Below are positions 16,645-25,427 of a stretch of 64,000 nucleotides of DNA, in pieces. The notes beneath the pieces were generated by a model. The model did not search any database. It was not told the origin of the DNA and saw nothing but the letters and a program-made list of their open reading frames with translations. A program made the position numbers and the translations under genes. Where the stretch lies: NCBI GenBank assembly GCA_016342745.1, contig JAEINT010000003.1:1-64000 (forward strand). Direction: 5' to 3'. This DNA comes from Labilibaculum sp. (GTDB taxonomy: Bacteria > Bacteroidota > Bacteroidia > Bacteroidales > Marinifilaceae). The first letter of the stretch is position 1. Each line of letters begins with the position of its first letter.

Positions 16645-17256
16645 ATGACCACAAAAGCAACAAATATCCATCCTGTGTTTGATCGGATTTTAGGTAGGGA
16701 AGATAAGGAGGAATTTTTAAAGCAAAATTCCAAAGTAATTTGGATGACAGGTCTTTCTGGTTCGGGTAAAACAACCATTGCTATTGGTGTTGAAAAGGAA
16801 CTTCAAAAAAGAGGTTTTTTCACGCAAATATTAGATGGTGATAACATCCGTACAGGAATAAATAAAAACTTAGGCTTTTCCGATGAAGATCGCACGGAAA
16901 ATATCAGAAGAATTGCTGAAGTTTCTAAGCTGTTTTTAAATTGTGGTGTAATCACGATTAATTGTTTTGTGAGTCCGACTGTTGCAATAAGAGATGTAGC
17001 TAAGGAGATAATTGGGGGAGAAGAATTTTTAGAGGTGTATGTAAATGCATCTTATAAAGTATGTGAAGAGAGAGATGTAAAAGGATTGTATAAGAAAGCC
17101 CGTAATGGTGAAATTAAAAACTTTACAGGTTTAGACGCTCCTTTTGAGGCCCCGGAGAATCCTTTTTTGGAGATCAAAACCTCTGATATGACGCCTGAGC
17201 AATCAGTAGAGGAAGTGGTTAATGCCATTTTACCTCAGTTAATAAAAAATAAATAA
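16645..17256 (+). CDS. cysC: adenylylsulfate (APS) kinase
   Basis: A 203-residue APS kinase. The P-loop GLSGSGKTT is at residues 36-44, followed by the family landmarks ILDGDNIRTGINKNLGFS, DRTENIRRIAEV, and FVSPTVAIRD (usually FISPYRxxRD; this copy has TVA instead of YRx). The ORF can be extended by one TTG codon, but ATG at 16645 is the natural start. It phosphorylates APS to PAPS in the cytoplasm. cysD and cysN follow on the same strand, so the cluster makes APS and then PAPS from sulfate. No PAPS reductase or sulfite reductase gene lies in the window. Confidence 0.92.
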   Translation: MTTKATNIHPVFDRILGREDKEEFLKQNSKVIWMTGLSGSGKTTIAIGVEKELQKRGFFTQILDGDNIRTGINKNLGFSDEDRTENIRRIAEVSKLFLNCGVITINCFVSPTVAIRDVAKEIIGGEEFLEVYVNASYKVCEERDVKGLYKKARNGEIKNFTGLDAPFEAPENPFLEIKTSDMTPEQSVEEVVNAILPQLIKNK

Positions 17257-17332
17257 AGTTGAAGTTATCCACCTTTATGGAGAGAACTGTTTTTACAATG
17301 GTTCATATAGAAAGCAAATAAAATATTTTCGA

Positions 17333-18238
17333 ATGAAAGAATACAATATTAATCATTTAAGAGAACTGGAAGCTGAATCGATTTTTGTACTTCGTGAAGT
17401 TGCAGCTCAATTTGAGAATCCTGTAATGTTATTTTCAGGAGGAAAAGATTCAATTATCATGTTTCATTTGGCTCGCAAAGCATTTGCTCCTGCCAAGGTT
17501 CCTTTTCCATTAATGCATGTAGATACAGGCCATAACTTTCCTGAAACAATTGCATTTCGCGATGAGTTGATGGAAGAAACAGGAACTCGTTTAATTGTAC
17601 GTTATGTGCAAGATTCTATCGATCAAGGAAAGGCAATTGAAGAAACTGGTTATGATGCAAGTAGAAACAAATTGCAAACAGTAACTCTTCTTGATGGACT
17701 TGAGGAATTACAAGTAGATTGTGCTATGGGCGGAGGTCGTCGTGATGAAGAAAAAGCACGTGCTAAAGAGCGTTTTTTCTCACATCGTGATGAGTTTGGT
17801 CAGTGGGATCCAAAAAATCAGAGACCAGAGCTTTGGAATCTTTTCAATGGTAAAAAGCACATGGGCGAACACTTTAGAGTTTTTCCAATTTCAAATTGGA
17901 CTGAAATGGATGTTTGGCAGTATATCTACCTTGAAAATATTAAAATACCGAATATTTATTTTTCTCACGAACGTGATGTTTTCTTGCGTCATGGCAACTT
18001 ATTATCTGCTTCGGATTTTATCCCAATGCGTGATACTGAGAAAATAGAGAAAAGAATCGTTCGTTTCAGAACAATTGGAGATGCAACTTGTACTGGAGCT
18101 GTTGAGTCTGAGGCAAACACTCTTGAAGATATTATCGAAGAAGTTGCTGCAACAAGAACAACAGAGCGAGGTACTCGTCATGACGACAAGCGTTCTGAAG
18201 CAGCAATGGAAGATCGTAAAAAAGAAGGGTATTTTTAA
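17333..18238 (+). CDS. cysD: sulfate adenylyltransferase subunit 2 (CysD)
   Basis: A 301-residue PP-loop ATP pyrophosphatase-type protein. The PP motif SGGKDS is at residues 35-40, followed by PLMHVDTGHNFPET and the CysD-specific GGGRRDEEKARAKERFFSHRD and WTEMDVWQYI. With the GTPase CysN it forms ATP sulfurylase, which makes APS. The C-terminal ERGTRHDDKRSEAAMEDRKKEGYF is conserved in the family. It follows cysC by 76 bases and precedes cysN by 106 bases. Confidence 0.95.
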   Translation: MKEYNINHLRELEAESIFVLREVAAQFENPVMLFSGGKDSIIMFHLARKAFAPAKVPFPLMHVDTGHNFPETIAFRDELMEETGTRLIVRYVQDSIDQGKAIEETGYDASRNKLQTVTLLDGLEELQVDCAMGGGRRDEEKARAKERFFSHRDEFGQWDPKNQRPELWNLFNGKKHMGEHFRVFPISNWTEMDVWQYIYLENIKIPNIYFSHERDVFLRHGNLLSASDFIPMRDTEKIEKRIVRFRTIGDATCTGAVESEANTLEDIIEEVAATRTTERGTRHDDKRSEAAMEDRKKEGYF

Positions 18239-18341
18239 GCTAAAAGCTTAAAGGAATAAGATATAAATGAGTTGCAAAATTGCTACTCAAAAATTTTGAA
18301 CTTATAGCTAATGGCTAACCGCTAATAGCAAAAAGCTAAAA
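18233..18341 (+). repeat. cysD-cysN spacer with inverted repeat and GCTAA repeats
   Basis: A perfect inverted repeat TTTAAGCT-AAA-AGCTTAAA (18234-18252) overlaps the cysD stop. The spacer ends with four short GCTAA-type units (about 18305-18340) just before the cysN ATG. It may be a processing or attenuation site or a small repeat of the genome; no function can be assigned. Confidence 0.35.
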
Positions 18342-18344
18342 AAA

Positions 18345-19619
18345 ATGTCAGAGAAAACATCAGGATATTTAGATATGGAGCTTTTACGTTTCACTACTGC
18401 TGGTAGTGTTGATGATGGTAAAAGTACTCTTATCGGAAGATTATTATACGATAGTAAAGCCATTTTCGAAGATCAAATGGAAGCTATTGAGATTTCGAGT
18501 CAAAAGCGTGGCGATACAGAAGTAGATTTAGCTTTACTAACCGATGGTTTGAGAGCTGAGCGCGAGCAAGGAATTACAATTGACGTTGCATACAGATATT
18601 TTGCGACACCAAAACGTAAATTTATTATTGCTGATACACCAGGTCATATTCAGTATACCCGAAATATGGTAACTGGAGCTTCAACAGCAAATGCCGCTTT
18701 AATTTTAGTTGATGCGCGTAACGGAGTTATCGAACAAACTTTACGTCACTCATACATCGCAAATTTATTGCAAATACCTCACATTATTGTGTGTATCAAT
18801 AAAATGGATTTAGTTGATTATTCTCAAGAAGCGTATGAGACTATTAAAGCTGATTACCAAAAGAATATCATCGACAAATTGGGTATTAAAGATGTTCGTT
18901 TTATTCCAATTTCAGCAAAACTAGGAGATAATGTTGTTGATGCATCAACAAATATGGACTGGTTTTCAGGAGATCCTTTATTGAATCTGCTTGAAGATAT
19001 TAAGATTGTTGATGATCGTAATCATGGAGATTCAAGATTGCCGGTTCAGTACGTAATACGTCCTCAATCTGATGAGTTTCACGATTACCGTGGCTATGGA
19101 GGTCGAGTTGCAAGTGGTGTTTTTAAACCTGGAGATAAGGTTCGTGTACTACCTTGCGGAATTGATACAACTATTGAGGCTATAGATTCTTTTACTGGAG
19201 AACAAGAGGTTGCATTCACACCACAATCGGTAACCGTAAGGTTAAGTGACAACATTGATATCTCGAGAGGAGATATGATTGTTGATGCGAATAATGTTCC
19301 AAATATTAGTCAGGAATTCGAAGCAATGCTTTGCTGGATGAATGAACGAGCTATGATGCCTCGTGGAAAATATACAATTAAACACACTACCAACGAAACT
19401 CGTTGTATGATTCGTGATGTGAAATTCAAAGTGAATGTTGATACTTTGGATGAAGTTGCGGAAGACAAACAAGTTGGCTTGAATGATATTGCATGTGTAT
19501 CGTTTAAGGCTGCTAAACCATTGTTTTTCGATTCATATAAAAAGAATCGTTTAACGGGTAGTTTCATCTTGATTGATGAAGCAACAAACGAAACTGTTGC
19601 TGCTGGTATGATCTTATAA
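18345..19619 (+). CDS. cysN: sulfate adenylyltransferase subunit 1 (CysN GTPase)
   Basis: A 424-residue EF-Tu-like GTPase. G1 is GSVDDGKST (residues 20-28), with switch II DTPGHIQYTRNM, G4 INKMDLVD and the family feature ALLTDGLRAEREQGITIDVAYRYF. Two beta-barrel domains follow. GTP hydrolysis by CysN drives APS formation by CysD. It ends without a fused CysC domain; cysC is a separate gene at the head of this cluster. A strong terminator follows. Confidence 0.95.
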   Translation: MSEKTSGYLDMELLRFTTAGSVDDGKSTLIGRLLYDSKAIFEDQMEAIEISSQKRGDTEVDLALLTDGLRAEREQGITIDVAYRYFATPKRKFIIADTPGHIQYTRNMVTGASTANAALILVDARNGVIEQTLRHSYIANLLQIPHIIVCINKMDLVDYSQEAYETIKADYQKNIIDKLGIKDVRFIPISAKLGDNVVDASTNMDWFSGDPLLNLLEDIKIVDDRNHGDSRLPVQYVIRPQSDEFHDYRGYGGRVASGVFKPGDKVRVLPCGIDTTIEAIDSFTGEQEVAFTPQSVTVRLSDNIDISRGDMIVDANNVPNISQEFEAMLCWMNERAMMPRGKYTIKHTTNETRCMIRDVKFKVNVDTLDEVAEDKQVGLNDIACVSFKAAKPLFFDSYKKNRLTGSFILIDEATNETVAAGMIL

Positions 19620-19641
19620 AATTCGTTAATTGCTGAATTTC

Positions 19642-19676
19642 AAAAAAGGCTGAAACAGATGTTTCAGCCTTTTTTT
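19642..19676 (+). terminator. cysN terminator
   Basis: Long stem AAAAAAGGCTGAAAC/GTTTCAGCCTTTTTT (19642-19656 with 19661-19675) with a very small loop and a T-run, 22 bases after the stop. Confidence 0.9.
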
Positions 19677-19680
19677 GTAT

Positions 19681-19709
19681 AAAAAAAGAGACTGTGATTG
19701 CAGTCTCTT
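19681..19709 (-). terminator. terminator of the FadL-type porin gene
   Basis: 9-bp stem AAGAGACTG/CAGTCTCTT (19686-19694 with 19701-19709). On the minus strand it is followed by T (complement of the A-run from 19681). It lies just downstream of the stop at 19737. Confidence 0.8.
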
Positions 19710-19736
19710 GTATTATTAATTTTTTTCTGAAATGAC

Positions 19737-21233
19737 TTAGAATCTTAATCCAAGAGTCATTTTTAAATTAAGATTTGTTTTCTCTAAACGAACAACATCA
19801 CTACCATCATAGAACACAAAGTCTTGATTGTAATTTTTGTATTCTGCAGCAGTATCAAGGAAGAAGTTGTTGAATTTAAATCCAAGTCCTCCCGAGTATG
19901 TGTTGTAACCTTCATCGTAATCTCCCTTGTAAGGATCACCTATGTGAGCAAAACCTCCTCGAAGACTAATGTTTGGTGTTGCACGAAACTCAGCACCAAT
20001 TCTAATATTGGCAGTAGACTCATGAATTGCTGAAACAGTTTTATTAACGGCTCCTAAATCAGTTTTGAACCCTTCAATATAGTTGCCATCATCCCATTCA
20101 GTTTCACCATCACTATATTTTGCTTTGCCATAATTTAGCATTTCATAGTCAACACTTATTACAGCTCGCTTACCAAATGTGTAAGCTCCACTTAATATGG
20201 TTCTCCATGGTGTTTTAAAGTCTGTGTTGGTATATTCAATCACCTCAGATAAAACAGAAGGGTTCCTAACACCATCTTCAGGGAAGCCATTGCTTATGTT
20301 CGGATCGAAGTCTGAATTCATAAAAGTTTCCATTTCAGTATCTAAATTGTACCATGTAGGAGTGTGTACTGCAAGACCTAAACGTAGATCTTGAGTTGCC
20401 TTGTAAATGGCTCCTAATTTTATGTTGGCGCCAACACCATCTACCACTCTGTCTTCGCCAAATGTAAATTCGTTTAACGAGCTTTCATTACCTTTGAGGG
20501 CGTATTCTGAGTAGATGGTAGATGTTTTATAATACAAATCTTGAATTCCGATTGTCGCTCCCAAATATAATTTATGCGAATAATTTCCTCCAAAAGACAA
20601 TACAAACTCACTAATGTATCCTTTTTCCACCGTATATTTTTCCTGATCCATGATATCATTACCATCTAATACAGAAAAGTAATTCCCTTCTTCATCTTGG
20701 TTAATCATGAAATTCTGATAAGCTAATTCTTCTTCAAATAGATACAATGGATCTCCATTGTCTGCTGCTCCATTTGCCATGTCAGTCCAAAAGTCCAATC
20801 TTGAACTAGCGGATGCTGCATTCAAAATAAAGGATTTGCTATCAAAGTTTGCAACTTGATTGTAGCCAATACCAAAATTAAAATTTTGCCAACCTTTTCC
20901 TGAATCAACTCTAGGAACATAGCTTGAAATATAGCCAATATTACCTATTCTGAATTTATTTTTGTCTTCGGAAAAAGATCCATTTTCTGACTTGTTCATC
21001 TGAAAAGAAGGAGTAATGGTAAACTCGGAACTACGATAAATCGCAATACCTGCTGGGTTGATACTCAAACTTGAAAAATCTCCACCAAGAGCACCAAAAG
21101 CTCCACCCATAGCGGTGGAACGCGCAGTCCCACTATAATTTTGCTGTGAAAATTTTAGTGCATCATCTACCGTTTGGGCAAAGGTAAATCCAGACATTAG
21201 AAGTAGTCCTAGGAATATATATAATCGTTTCAT
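19737..21233 (-). CDS. OmpP1/FadL-family outer membrane transporter
   Basis: A 498-residue beta-barrel protein with a signal peptide (LYIFLGLLLMSGFTFAQ). The N-terminal hatch-like segment (SGTARSTAMGGAFGALGGDFS, then LSINPAGIAIYRSSEFTITP) is the classic opening of the FadL/OmpP1 family in Bacteroidota. Alternating amphipathic strands follow, and the protein ends in Phe (LKMTLGLRF). It probably moves a hydrophobic solute across the outer membrane; which one is unknown. It lies downstream of the Ser/Arg-rich lipoprotein on the same strand, 109 bases apart. Confidence 0.8.
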   Translation of the reverse strand: MKRLYIFLGLLLMSGFTFAQTVDDALKFSQQNYSGTARSTAMGGAFGALGGDFSSLSINPAGIAIYRSSEFTITPSFQMNKSENGSFSEDKNKFRIGNIGYISSYVPRVDSGKGWQNFNFGIGYNQVANFDSKSFILNAASASSRLDFWTDMANGAADNGDPLYLFEEELAYQNFMINQDEEGNYFSVLDGNDIMDQEKYTVEKGYISEFVLSFGGNYSHKLYLGATIGIQDLYYKTSTIYSEYALKGNESSLNEFTFGEDRVVDGVGANIKLGAIYKATQDLRLGLAVHTPTWYNLDTEMETFMNSDFDPNISNGFPEDGVRNPSVLSEVIEYTNTDFKTPWRTILSGAYTFGKRAVISVDYEMLNYGKAKYSDGETEWDDGNYIEGFKTDLGAVNKTVSAIHESTANIRIGAEFRATPNISLRGGFAHIGDPYKGDYDEGYNTYSGGLGFKFNNFFLDTAAEYKNYNQDFVFYDGSDVVRLEKTNLNLKMTLGLRF

Positions 21234-21342
21234 TTTCGTTAAATTTAGATTTAAATCTGTAATCTTTATTGTGACTGTTTTACAGAATTATTAGCGTTCT
21301 ATTTATTACTTATGGAGGACATTTTCCATTTTTGTAAGTAAA

Positions 21343-22914
21343 TTATCTTCTACCTGTAGATCTTCTACTTGAGTTATTGGAAGAACTAGATGAGCTACTC
21401 TTAGTTGATCTAGAGCTTCCAGAAGAACGGTACGATGAACCTGAAGATCTACTTGAGCTACCAGATGATCGATAAGAAGAGCCAGATGATCTATTAGAAC
21501 TTCCGCTATTGTAAGATTTATTTGATCTCGACGAACCTGATTTGTATGTAGGTTTCGTTCTGGTTGAACTACTCTTTACTTTAGAGTAATTAGACCTTGT
21601 GCCTGATTTTGAATAAGTAGAACTTCTTGTGTTTGACGATTTGTTATAAGAAGGTCTTGAGTTCGTTTTTGGCTTATTATAGCTTGGCGAAGTACTTCTT
21701 CTTGTATTTGAATAAGAATTTCTATTTGTTTGAGAGTTTGTTCTATTCCCAGTTGAATAGGAGTTTCTTCGTTGATTCCCATTGTTATAATTAGATCTTG
21801 TCGAACTTTGTGTTCCATTTCTGTAACTAGATCCATTTGTTCTGGTTGATATGCCAAAATTCGATCTTCTTGTTGCGCTATTGCTTTGGCTTGCTTTAGT
21901 ACTTCCATAAGAACTTCTTGTACTGTATCGAGCTGCAGCTTTACTTCTTCTAGCATCGTCGCTAATTGAAGCGCTTGATCTGCGAGTTGAAGTAGAAACA
22001 CCAGCTTTGGTACTGTTAGCTATTGAGGTTCTTCTGTTCGATGTTGCTACACGACTACTTCCTGAAGCACTTGTTCCAGTTGGCTTATACGTAGACGCTC
22101 GACGGTTACCATAACGGTCAGTTGTTCTGGTATAGTTTCTATTTCGATAATAGTTGCTATGTCCATAGTGATTATTGTAGTGTCCATAGTAACTACCATA
22201 GTAGCCATGGTGTCCGTAATATCCATGACCATAATGACCATAGTGTCCGTATGAATAATGAGGATAACCCCATCCGAAAGATAAATCCCAATACCAACTG
22301 TCTCCAGCTCCCCAACCATAATTATAGGCAAATGAGTTTCCATATCGTATGGTGGAATAGTTATAGCTATTGTAGTTACGATTGAACCAAGTTGGTGTCC
22401 ACCAAACATTATATCCATCTACATAAACATTCCAGTCAGGATCTCCAGCTAACCACATGGCAGTATTGTAGCCACTGTTGTTATAGTAACCAAATCCTTG
22501 AGGATACATTTGACGTAAGCGTTCTGCTTCTTCTCGATCTCTATCCGATCCGTCAAATCCACCAAGATAATAACCAGCATCACCTTCATAAATTAATGTG
22601 TCAATATTTTCAATTGAATCATCACTTAATATTTCGGTGTATTTTTTTTGTAGTTCAGCAAAATTCCGATCATCTACATTATCAGAAACTGATGTTGGTT
22701 CGATTTTTGTTTTCGATTGGTTTGCTGTAGCAGGAGCCAAGGTATTGGCTTTTTTAACTGCAGGGCTTTTAGCTTCTACCTTTTGAACAATTAAGGGAGC
22801 TTGGTTAGGATTGTAATAAATGTCATCTTCATAAACTGCTGATCCCATGTAAGAAGGGGAGCAACTAGTTGCAAAGAGAGCTGTAATTAATAGAATTTTG
22901 AAATAGGTTTTCAT
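21343..22914 (-). CDS. Ser/Arg/Tyr-rich low-complexity lipoprotein, function unknown
   Basis: A 523-residue lipoprotein with signal peptide LLITALFATSC (lipid Cys18). It has three zones. Residues ~19-150 are ordinary, with an acidic stretch around SDDSIENIDTLIYEGDAGYY. Next comes a Tyr/Gly/His-rich zone (YGHYGHYGHGYYGHHGYYG). The C-terminal ~270 residues are almost only Ser, Arg, Asn, Thr and Tyr, with short SSGSSYR/SSGSSSR repeats. A positively charged, flexible surface protein is likely. Similar Tyr-rich lipoproteins occur beside proS and FadL genes in other Bacteroidota, as far as I recall. The low complexity leaves other frames open too, but only this frame has a signal peptide and an ordinary N-terminal domain. 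Confidence 0.7.
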   Translation of the reverse strand: MKTYFKILLITALFATSCSPSYMGSAVYEDDIYYNPNQAPLIVQKVEAKSPAVKKANTLAPATANQSKTKIEPTSVSDNVDDRNFAELQKKYTEILSDDSIENIDTLIYEGDAGYYLGGFDGSDRDREEAERLRQMYPQGFGYYNNSGYNTAMWLAGDPDWNVYVDGYNVWWTPTWFNRNYNSYNYSTIRYGNSFAYNYGWGAGDSWYWDLSFGWGYPHYSYGHYGHYGHGYYGHHGYYGSYYGHYNNHYGHSNYYRNRNYTRTTDRYGNRRASTYKPTGTSASGSSRVATSNRRTSIANSTKAGVSTSTRRSSASISDDARRSKAAARYSTRSSYGSTKASQSNSATRRSNFGISTRTNGSSYRNGTQSSTRSNYNNGNQRRNSYSTGNRTNSQTNRNSYSNTRRSTSPSYNKPKTNSRPSYNKSSNTRSSTYSKSGTRSNYSKVKSSSTRTKPTYKSGSSRSNKSYNSGSSNRSSGSSYRSSGSSSRSSGSSYRSSGSSRSTKSSSSSSSNNSSRRSTGRR

Positions 22915-22953
22915 CGCATGTCCTCCAATAATGAATTATCTAAGATTATTTTT

Positions 22954-22961
22954 TACTTTTG
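22954..22961 (+). promoter_or_regulatory. -7 box upstream of proS
   Basis: TACTTTTG matches TAnnTTTG and lies 54 bases before the proS ATG, in the divergent spacer. No TTG is seen at the proper spacing. Confidence 0.4.
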
Positions 22962-23015
22962 TAAAGAATTTAATTCACCCTAAAAATAGCAAATACCATA
23001 CCAAAATAACATATA

Positions 23016-24491
23016 ATGGCAAAAGTTTTAACTAGTAGAAGCGAAAATTACTCGCAGTGGTATAATGATCTAGTGATCAAGGCAGATCTAGCAGAAAATT
23101 CTGCAGTAAGAGGATGTATGATTATTAAACCTTATGGCTACGCCATTTGGGAGAAGATGCAAGCGCAATTGGACAAGATGTTCAAGGAGACAGGTCATCA
23201 AAATGCTTACTTTCCACTTTTGATCCCAAAATCATTTTTAAGCAAAGAAGCAGACCACGTTGAAGGATTCGCAAAAGAATGTGCAGTTGTAACCCATTAC
23301 CGTTTAAAGAACGATCCGAACGGGAAAGGTGTAATTGTTGATCCTGATGCCAAATTGGAAGAGGAATTAATTATTCGACCTACTTCAGAAACAATTATTT
23401 GGAGTACTTACAAAAATTGGATTCAGTCTTACAGAGACCTTCCAATTCTTTGCAATCAATGGGCAAATGTAATGCGTTGGGAAATGCGTACTCGTTTGTT
23501 CTTGCGTACTGCTGAATTTTTATGGCAAGAAGGTCATACAGCACATGCTACTAAAGAGGAAGCATTGGTTGAGACCAAGCAGATGATTGACATTTACGGT
23601 GAATTTTCTGAGCAACATATGGCTGTTCCTGTATTAAAAGGGCATAAAACAGAATCGGAACGATTCGCAGGAGCTTTAGATACTTATTGTATTGAGGCTT
23701 TAATGCAAGATGGAAAAGCACTTCAGGCTGGAACATCTCACTTTTTAGGACAGAATTTCGCAAAGGCATTCGATGTGAAATTTACAAATAAAGAAGGAAA
23801 AGAGGATTTCGTTTGGGCTACTTCATGGGGAGTTTCAACACGTTTAATGGGAGCTTTGGTAATGGCTCACTCTGATGATCAGGGTTTGGTATTGCCTCCA
23901 AAATTGGCCCCTATTCAAGTAGTGATTGTACCCATTTACCGTAAAGCGGATGAATTGGCGAAAATTGCTGAGAAAATTGATCCTCTTGTGGCGAAACTTA
24001 AGGCAAAAGGTATTTCTGTTAAGTTTGATGATAGTGATAACCGTAAGCCAGGGTGGAAATTTGCTCAATACGAATTAAAAGGTGTACCTGTTCGTTTGGC
24101 AATTGGTGCTCGCGATTTAGAAAACGGAACTATAGAGTTGGCTCGTCGTGATACGTTAACGAAGGAAACATTTCCAATTGAAGGTGTTGAGGATGTGATT
24201 GAAAATTTGATGCAAGAGATTCAGGATACAATTTTCCAAAAAGCATTGGACTTCAGAGCTGAAAAAACAACAAAAGTTGATTCCTATGATGAATTCAAAA
24301 AATTATTGGAAAGCAAAACTGGATTCTTCCTTGCTCATTGGGATGGAACAACAGAAACAGAAGAGAAGATTCAAGCAGAGACCAAAGCAACCATTCGCTG
24401 TATCCCTTTCGAAGGGGATGGGGAAGAAGGAGTTTGTATGGTAACAGGTAAGCCTTCTAAGCAAAGAGTTGTATTTGCCAAGTCGTATTAA
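23016..24491 (+). CDS. proS: prolyl-tRNA synthetase (short, archaeal/eukaryotic-like type)
   Basis: A 491-residue class II synthetase that lacks the bacterial insertion domain and is of the ProS type 3 kind common in Bacteroidota. Landmarks are the N-terminal [18 protein letters not shown], motif 1 [19 protein letters not shown], motif 2 [25 protein letters not shown], and motif 3 [21 protein letters not shown]. An anticodon-binding domain ([10 protein letters not shown]) and a zinc-binding-like C-terminus follow. It charges tRNA-Pro. It is transcribed divergently from the lipoprotein gene. Confidence 0.96.
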   Translation: MAKVLTSRSENYSQWYNDLVIKADLAENSAVRGCMIIKPYGYAIWEKMQAQLDKMFKETGHQNAYFPLLIPKSFLSKEADHVEGFAKECAVVTHYRLKNDPNGKGVIVDPDAKLEEELIIRPTSETIIWSTYKNWIQSYRDLPILCNQWANVMRWEMRTRLFLRTAEFLWQEGHTAHATKEEALVETKQMIDIYGEFSEQHMAVPVLKGHKTESERFAGALDTYCIEALMQDGKALQAGTSHFLGQNFAKAFDVKFTNKEGKEDFVWATSWGVSTRLMGALVMAHSDDQGLVLPPKLAPIQVVIVPIYRKADELAKIAEKIDPLVAKLKAKGISVKFDDSDNRKPGWKFAQYELKGVPVRLAIGARDLENGTIELARRDTLTKETFPIEGVEDVIENLMQEIQDTIFQKALDFRAEKTTKVDSYDEFKKLLESKTGFFLAHWDGTTETEEKIQAETKATIRCIPFEGDGEEGVCMVTGKPSKQRVVFAKSY

Positions 24492-24520
24492 TAGCGATCG
24501 AAAAATAGATATAATATCAA

Positions 24521-24552
24521 ACAGCCATCAGTTTTCTGATGGCTGTTTTTTT
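24521..24552 (+). terminator. proS terminator
   Basis: Perfect 11-bp stem ACAGCCATCAG/CTGATGGCTGT (24521-24531 with 24536-24546), a TTTT loop and a T-run. Confidence 0.92.
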
Positions 24553-24586
24553 GTATATTTACTATTCATATTTAAACATACGTACA

Positions 24587-25270
24587 ATGAACATACTAAA
24601 CACCAAAGCGGCAATTCTCTCAACCATTATGGATAAAGCATCCTTAAAGCAAGTTGTTTATAAAAATACGCAAGTGGTATTTGAAGAACTACGAATTGTA
24701 GTTAAGAACCTAATTGAAGAATACAATTCAGAATTAGGTGAGGTTGATGAAAATATTCTTTTGGATTTTGAAGACAAAGGCGAATTTGAATACCAGATCA
24801 AAATTGCTTCGGATATATTGGTTTTTAGTTTGCATACAAATGTTTTTCAATTTAATCGTGATCACAATGTTTGGGAACAGCCTTACGTGAAAACCAATCC
24901 AGATAATGCATATTCTGGGATTATTCATATTTATAATTTTCTTGCTGATTCTTTTAAATATACTCGTTATGAGGATTTAGGTTATTTAGTAGCGCGTATT
25001 TTCATCAATCGAGAAAAGCACTATATTGTCGAAGGAAAAAGACAATTAGGACTGCTTCAAGCAGATTTGTCAGTAACAAAAGCAGATTCTGATAATCTTC
25101 GAAACATAGTTGAGACAGCTATTAATTACTCTTTAAATTTTGATTTATTGGTTCCACCATATGATAATGTGAAAATTATGTCGGTAGCGCAAATGTTCGA
25201 GAAAATTCAAAATTCAAGAATCCAAACTGGTAAACGATTGGGCTTTCAGTTTAAATCAGACGATATTTAG
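24587..25270 (+). CDS. conserved hypothetical protein
   Basis: About 227 residues from the ATG at 24587. An in-frame ATG at 24539 lies within the proS terminator stem, so I reject it as the start. The product is acidic and soluble with no signal peptide or membrane helix. It has an N-terminal helical segment (LKQVVYKNTQVVFEELRIVV), a central alpha/beta part (ILVFSLHTNVFQFN, then YSGIIHIYNFLADSFKYTRY) and a C-terminus ending RLGFQFKSDD. I do not recognise a family. It probably has its own promoter, and a terminator-like hairpin follows. Confidence 0.6.
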   Translation: MNILNTKAAILSTIMDKASLKQVVYKNTQVVFEELRIVVKNLIEEYNSELGEVDENILLDFEDKGEFEYQIKIASDILVFSLHTNVFQFNRDHNVWEQPYVKTNPDNAYSGIIHIYNFLADSFKYTRYEDLGYLVARIFINREKHYIVEGKRQLGLLQADLSVTKADSDNLRNIVETAINYSLNFDLLVPPYDNVKIMSVAQMFEKIQNSRIQTGKRLGFQFKSDDI

Positions 25271-25345
25271 CTGAGCTGAGTCTAATTTAGAATGTTATTC
25301 GTAATCGAATCTATTCTGATTAATCGATCAATTTCGTAATATTGT

Positions 25346-25375
25346 AAACGCTTCAAATTTTGGAGCGTTTTTATT
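25346..25375 (+). terminator. terminator after the hypothetical gene
   Basis: Stem AAACGCTTC/GGAGCGTTT (25346-25354 with 25362-25370, one G-T pair) followed by TTATTT. It ends the gene at 25270 and precedes pepT. Confidence 0.7.
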
Positions 25376-25427
25376 TAGATATTGATTTGCCTTGCATTTC
25401 TAAAATTTAATAGATTAAAACACACCA

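Noticed and set aside
17721-18047. 108-codon ORF overlapping cysD
   Set aside because: It is a shifted frame inside a well-defined cysD gene and encodes no recognisable protein.
21576-22418. Two long alternative-frame ORFs (141 and 123 codons) on the minus strand
   Set aside because: They lie inside the repetitive Ser/Arg- and Tyr-rich coding region, have no sensible domain or signal, and reflect the low-complexity codons of the real lipoprotein gene.
24539-24586. Upstream ATG of the hypothetical gene after proS
   Set aside because: It is part of the proS terminator stem and adds a hydrophobic stretch read from the T-run; the ATG at 24587 is a cleaner start.
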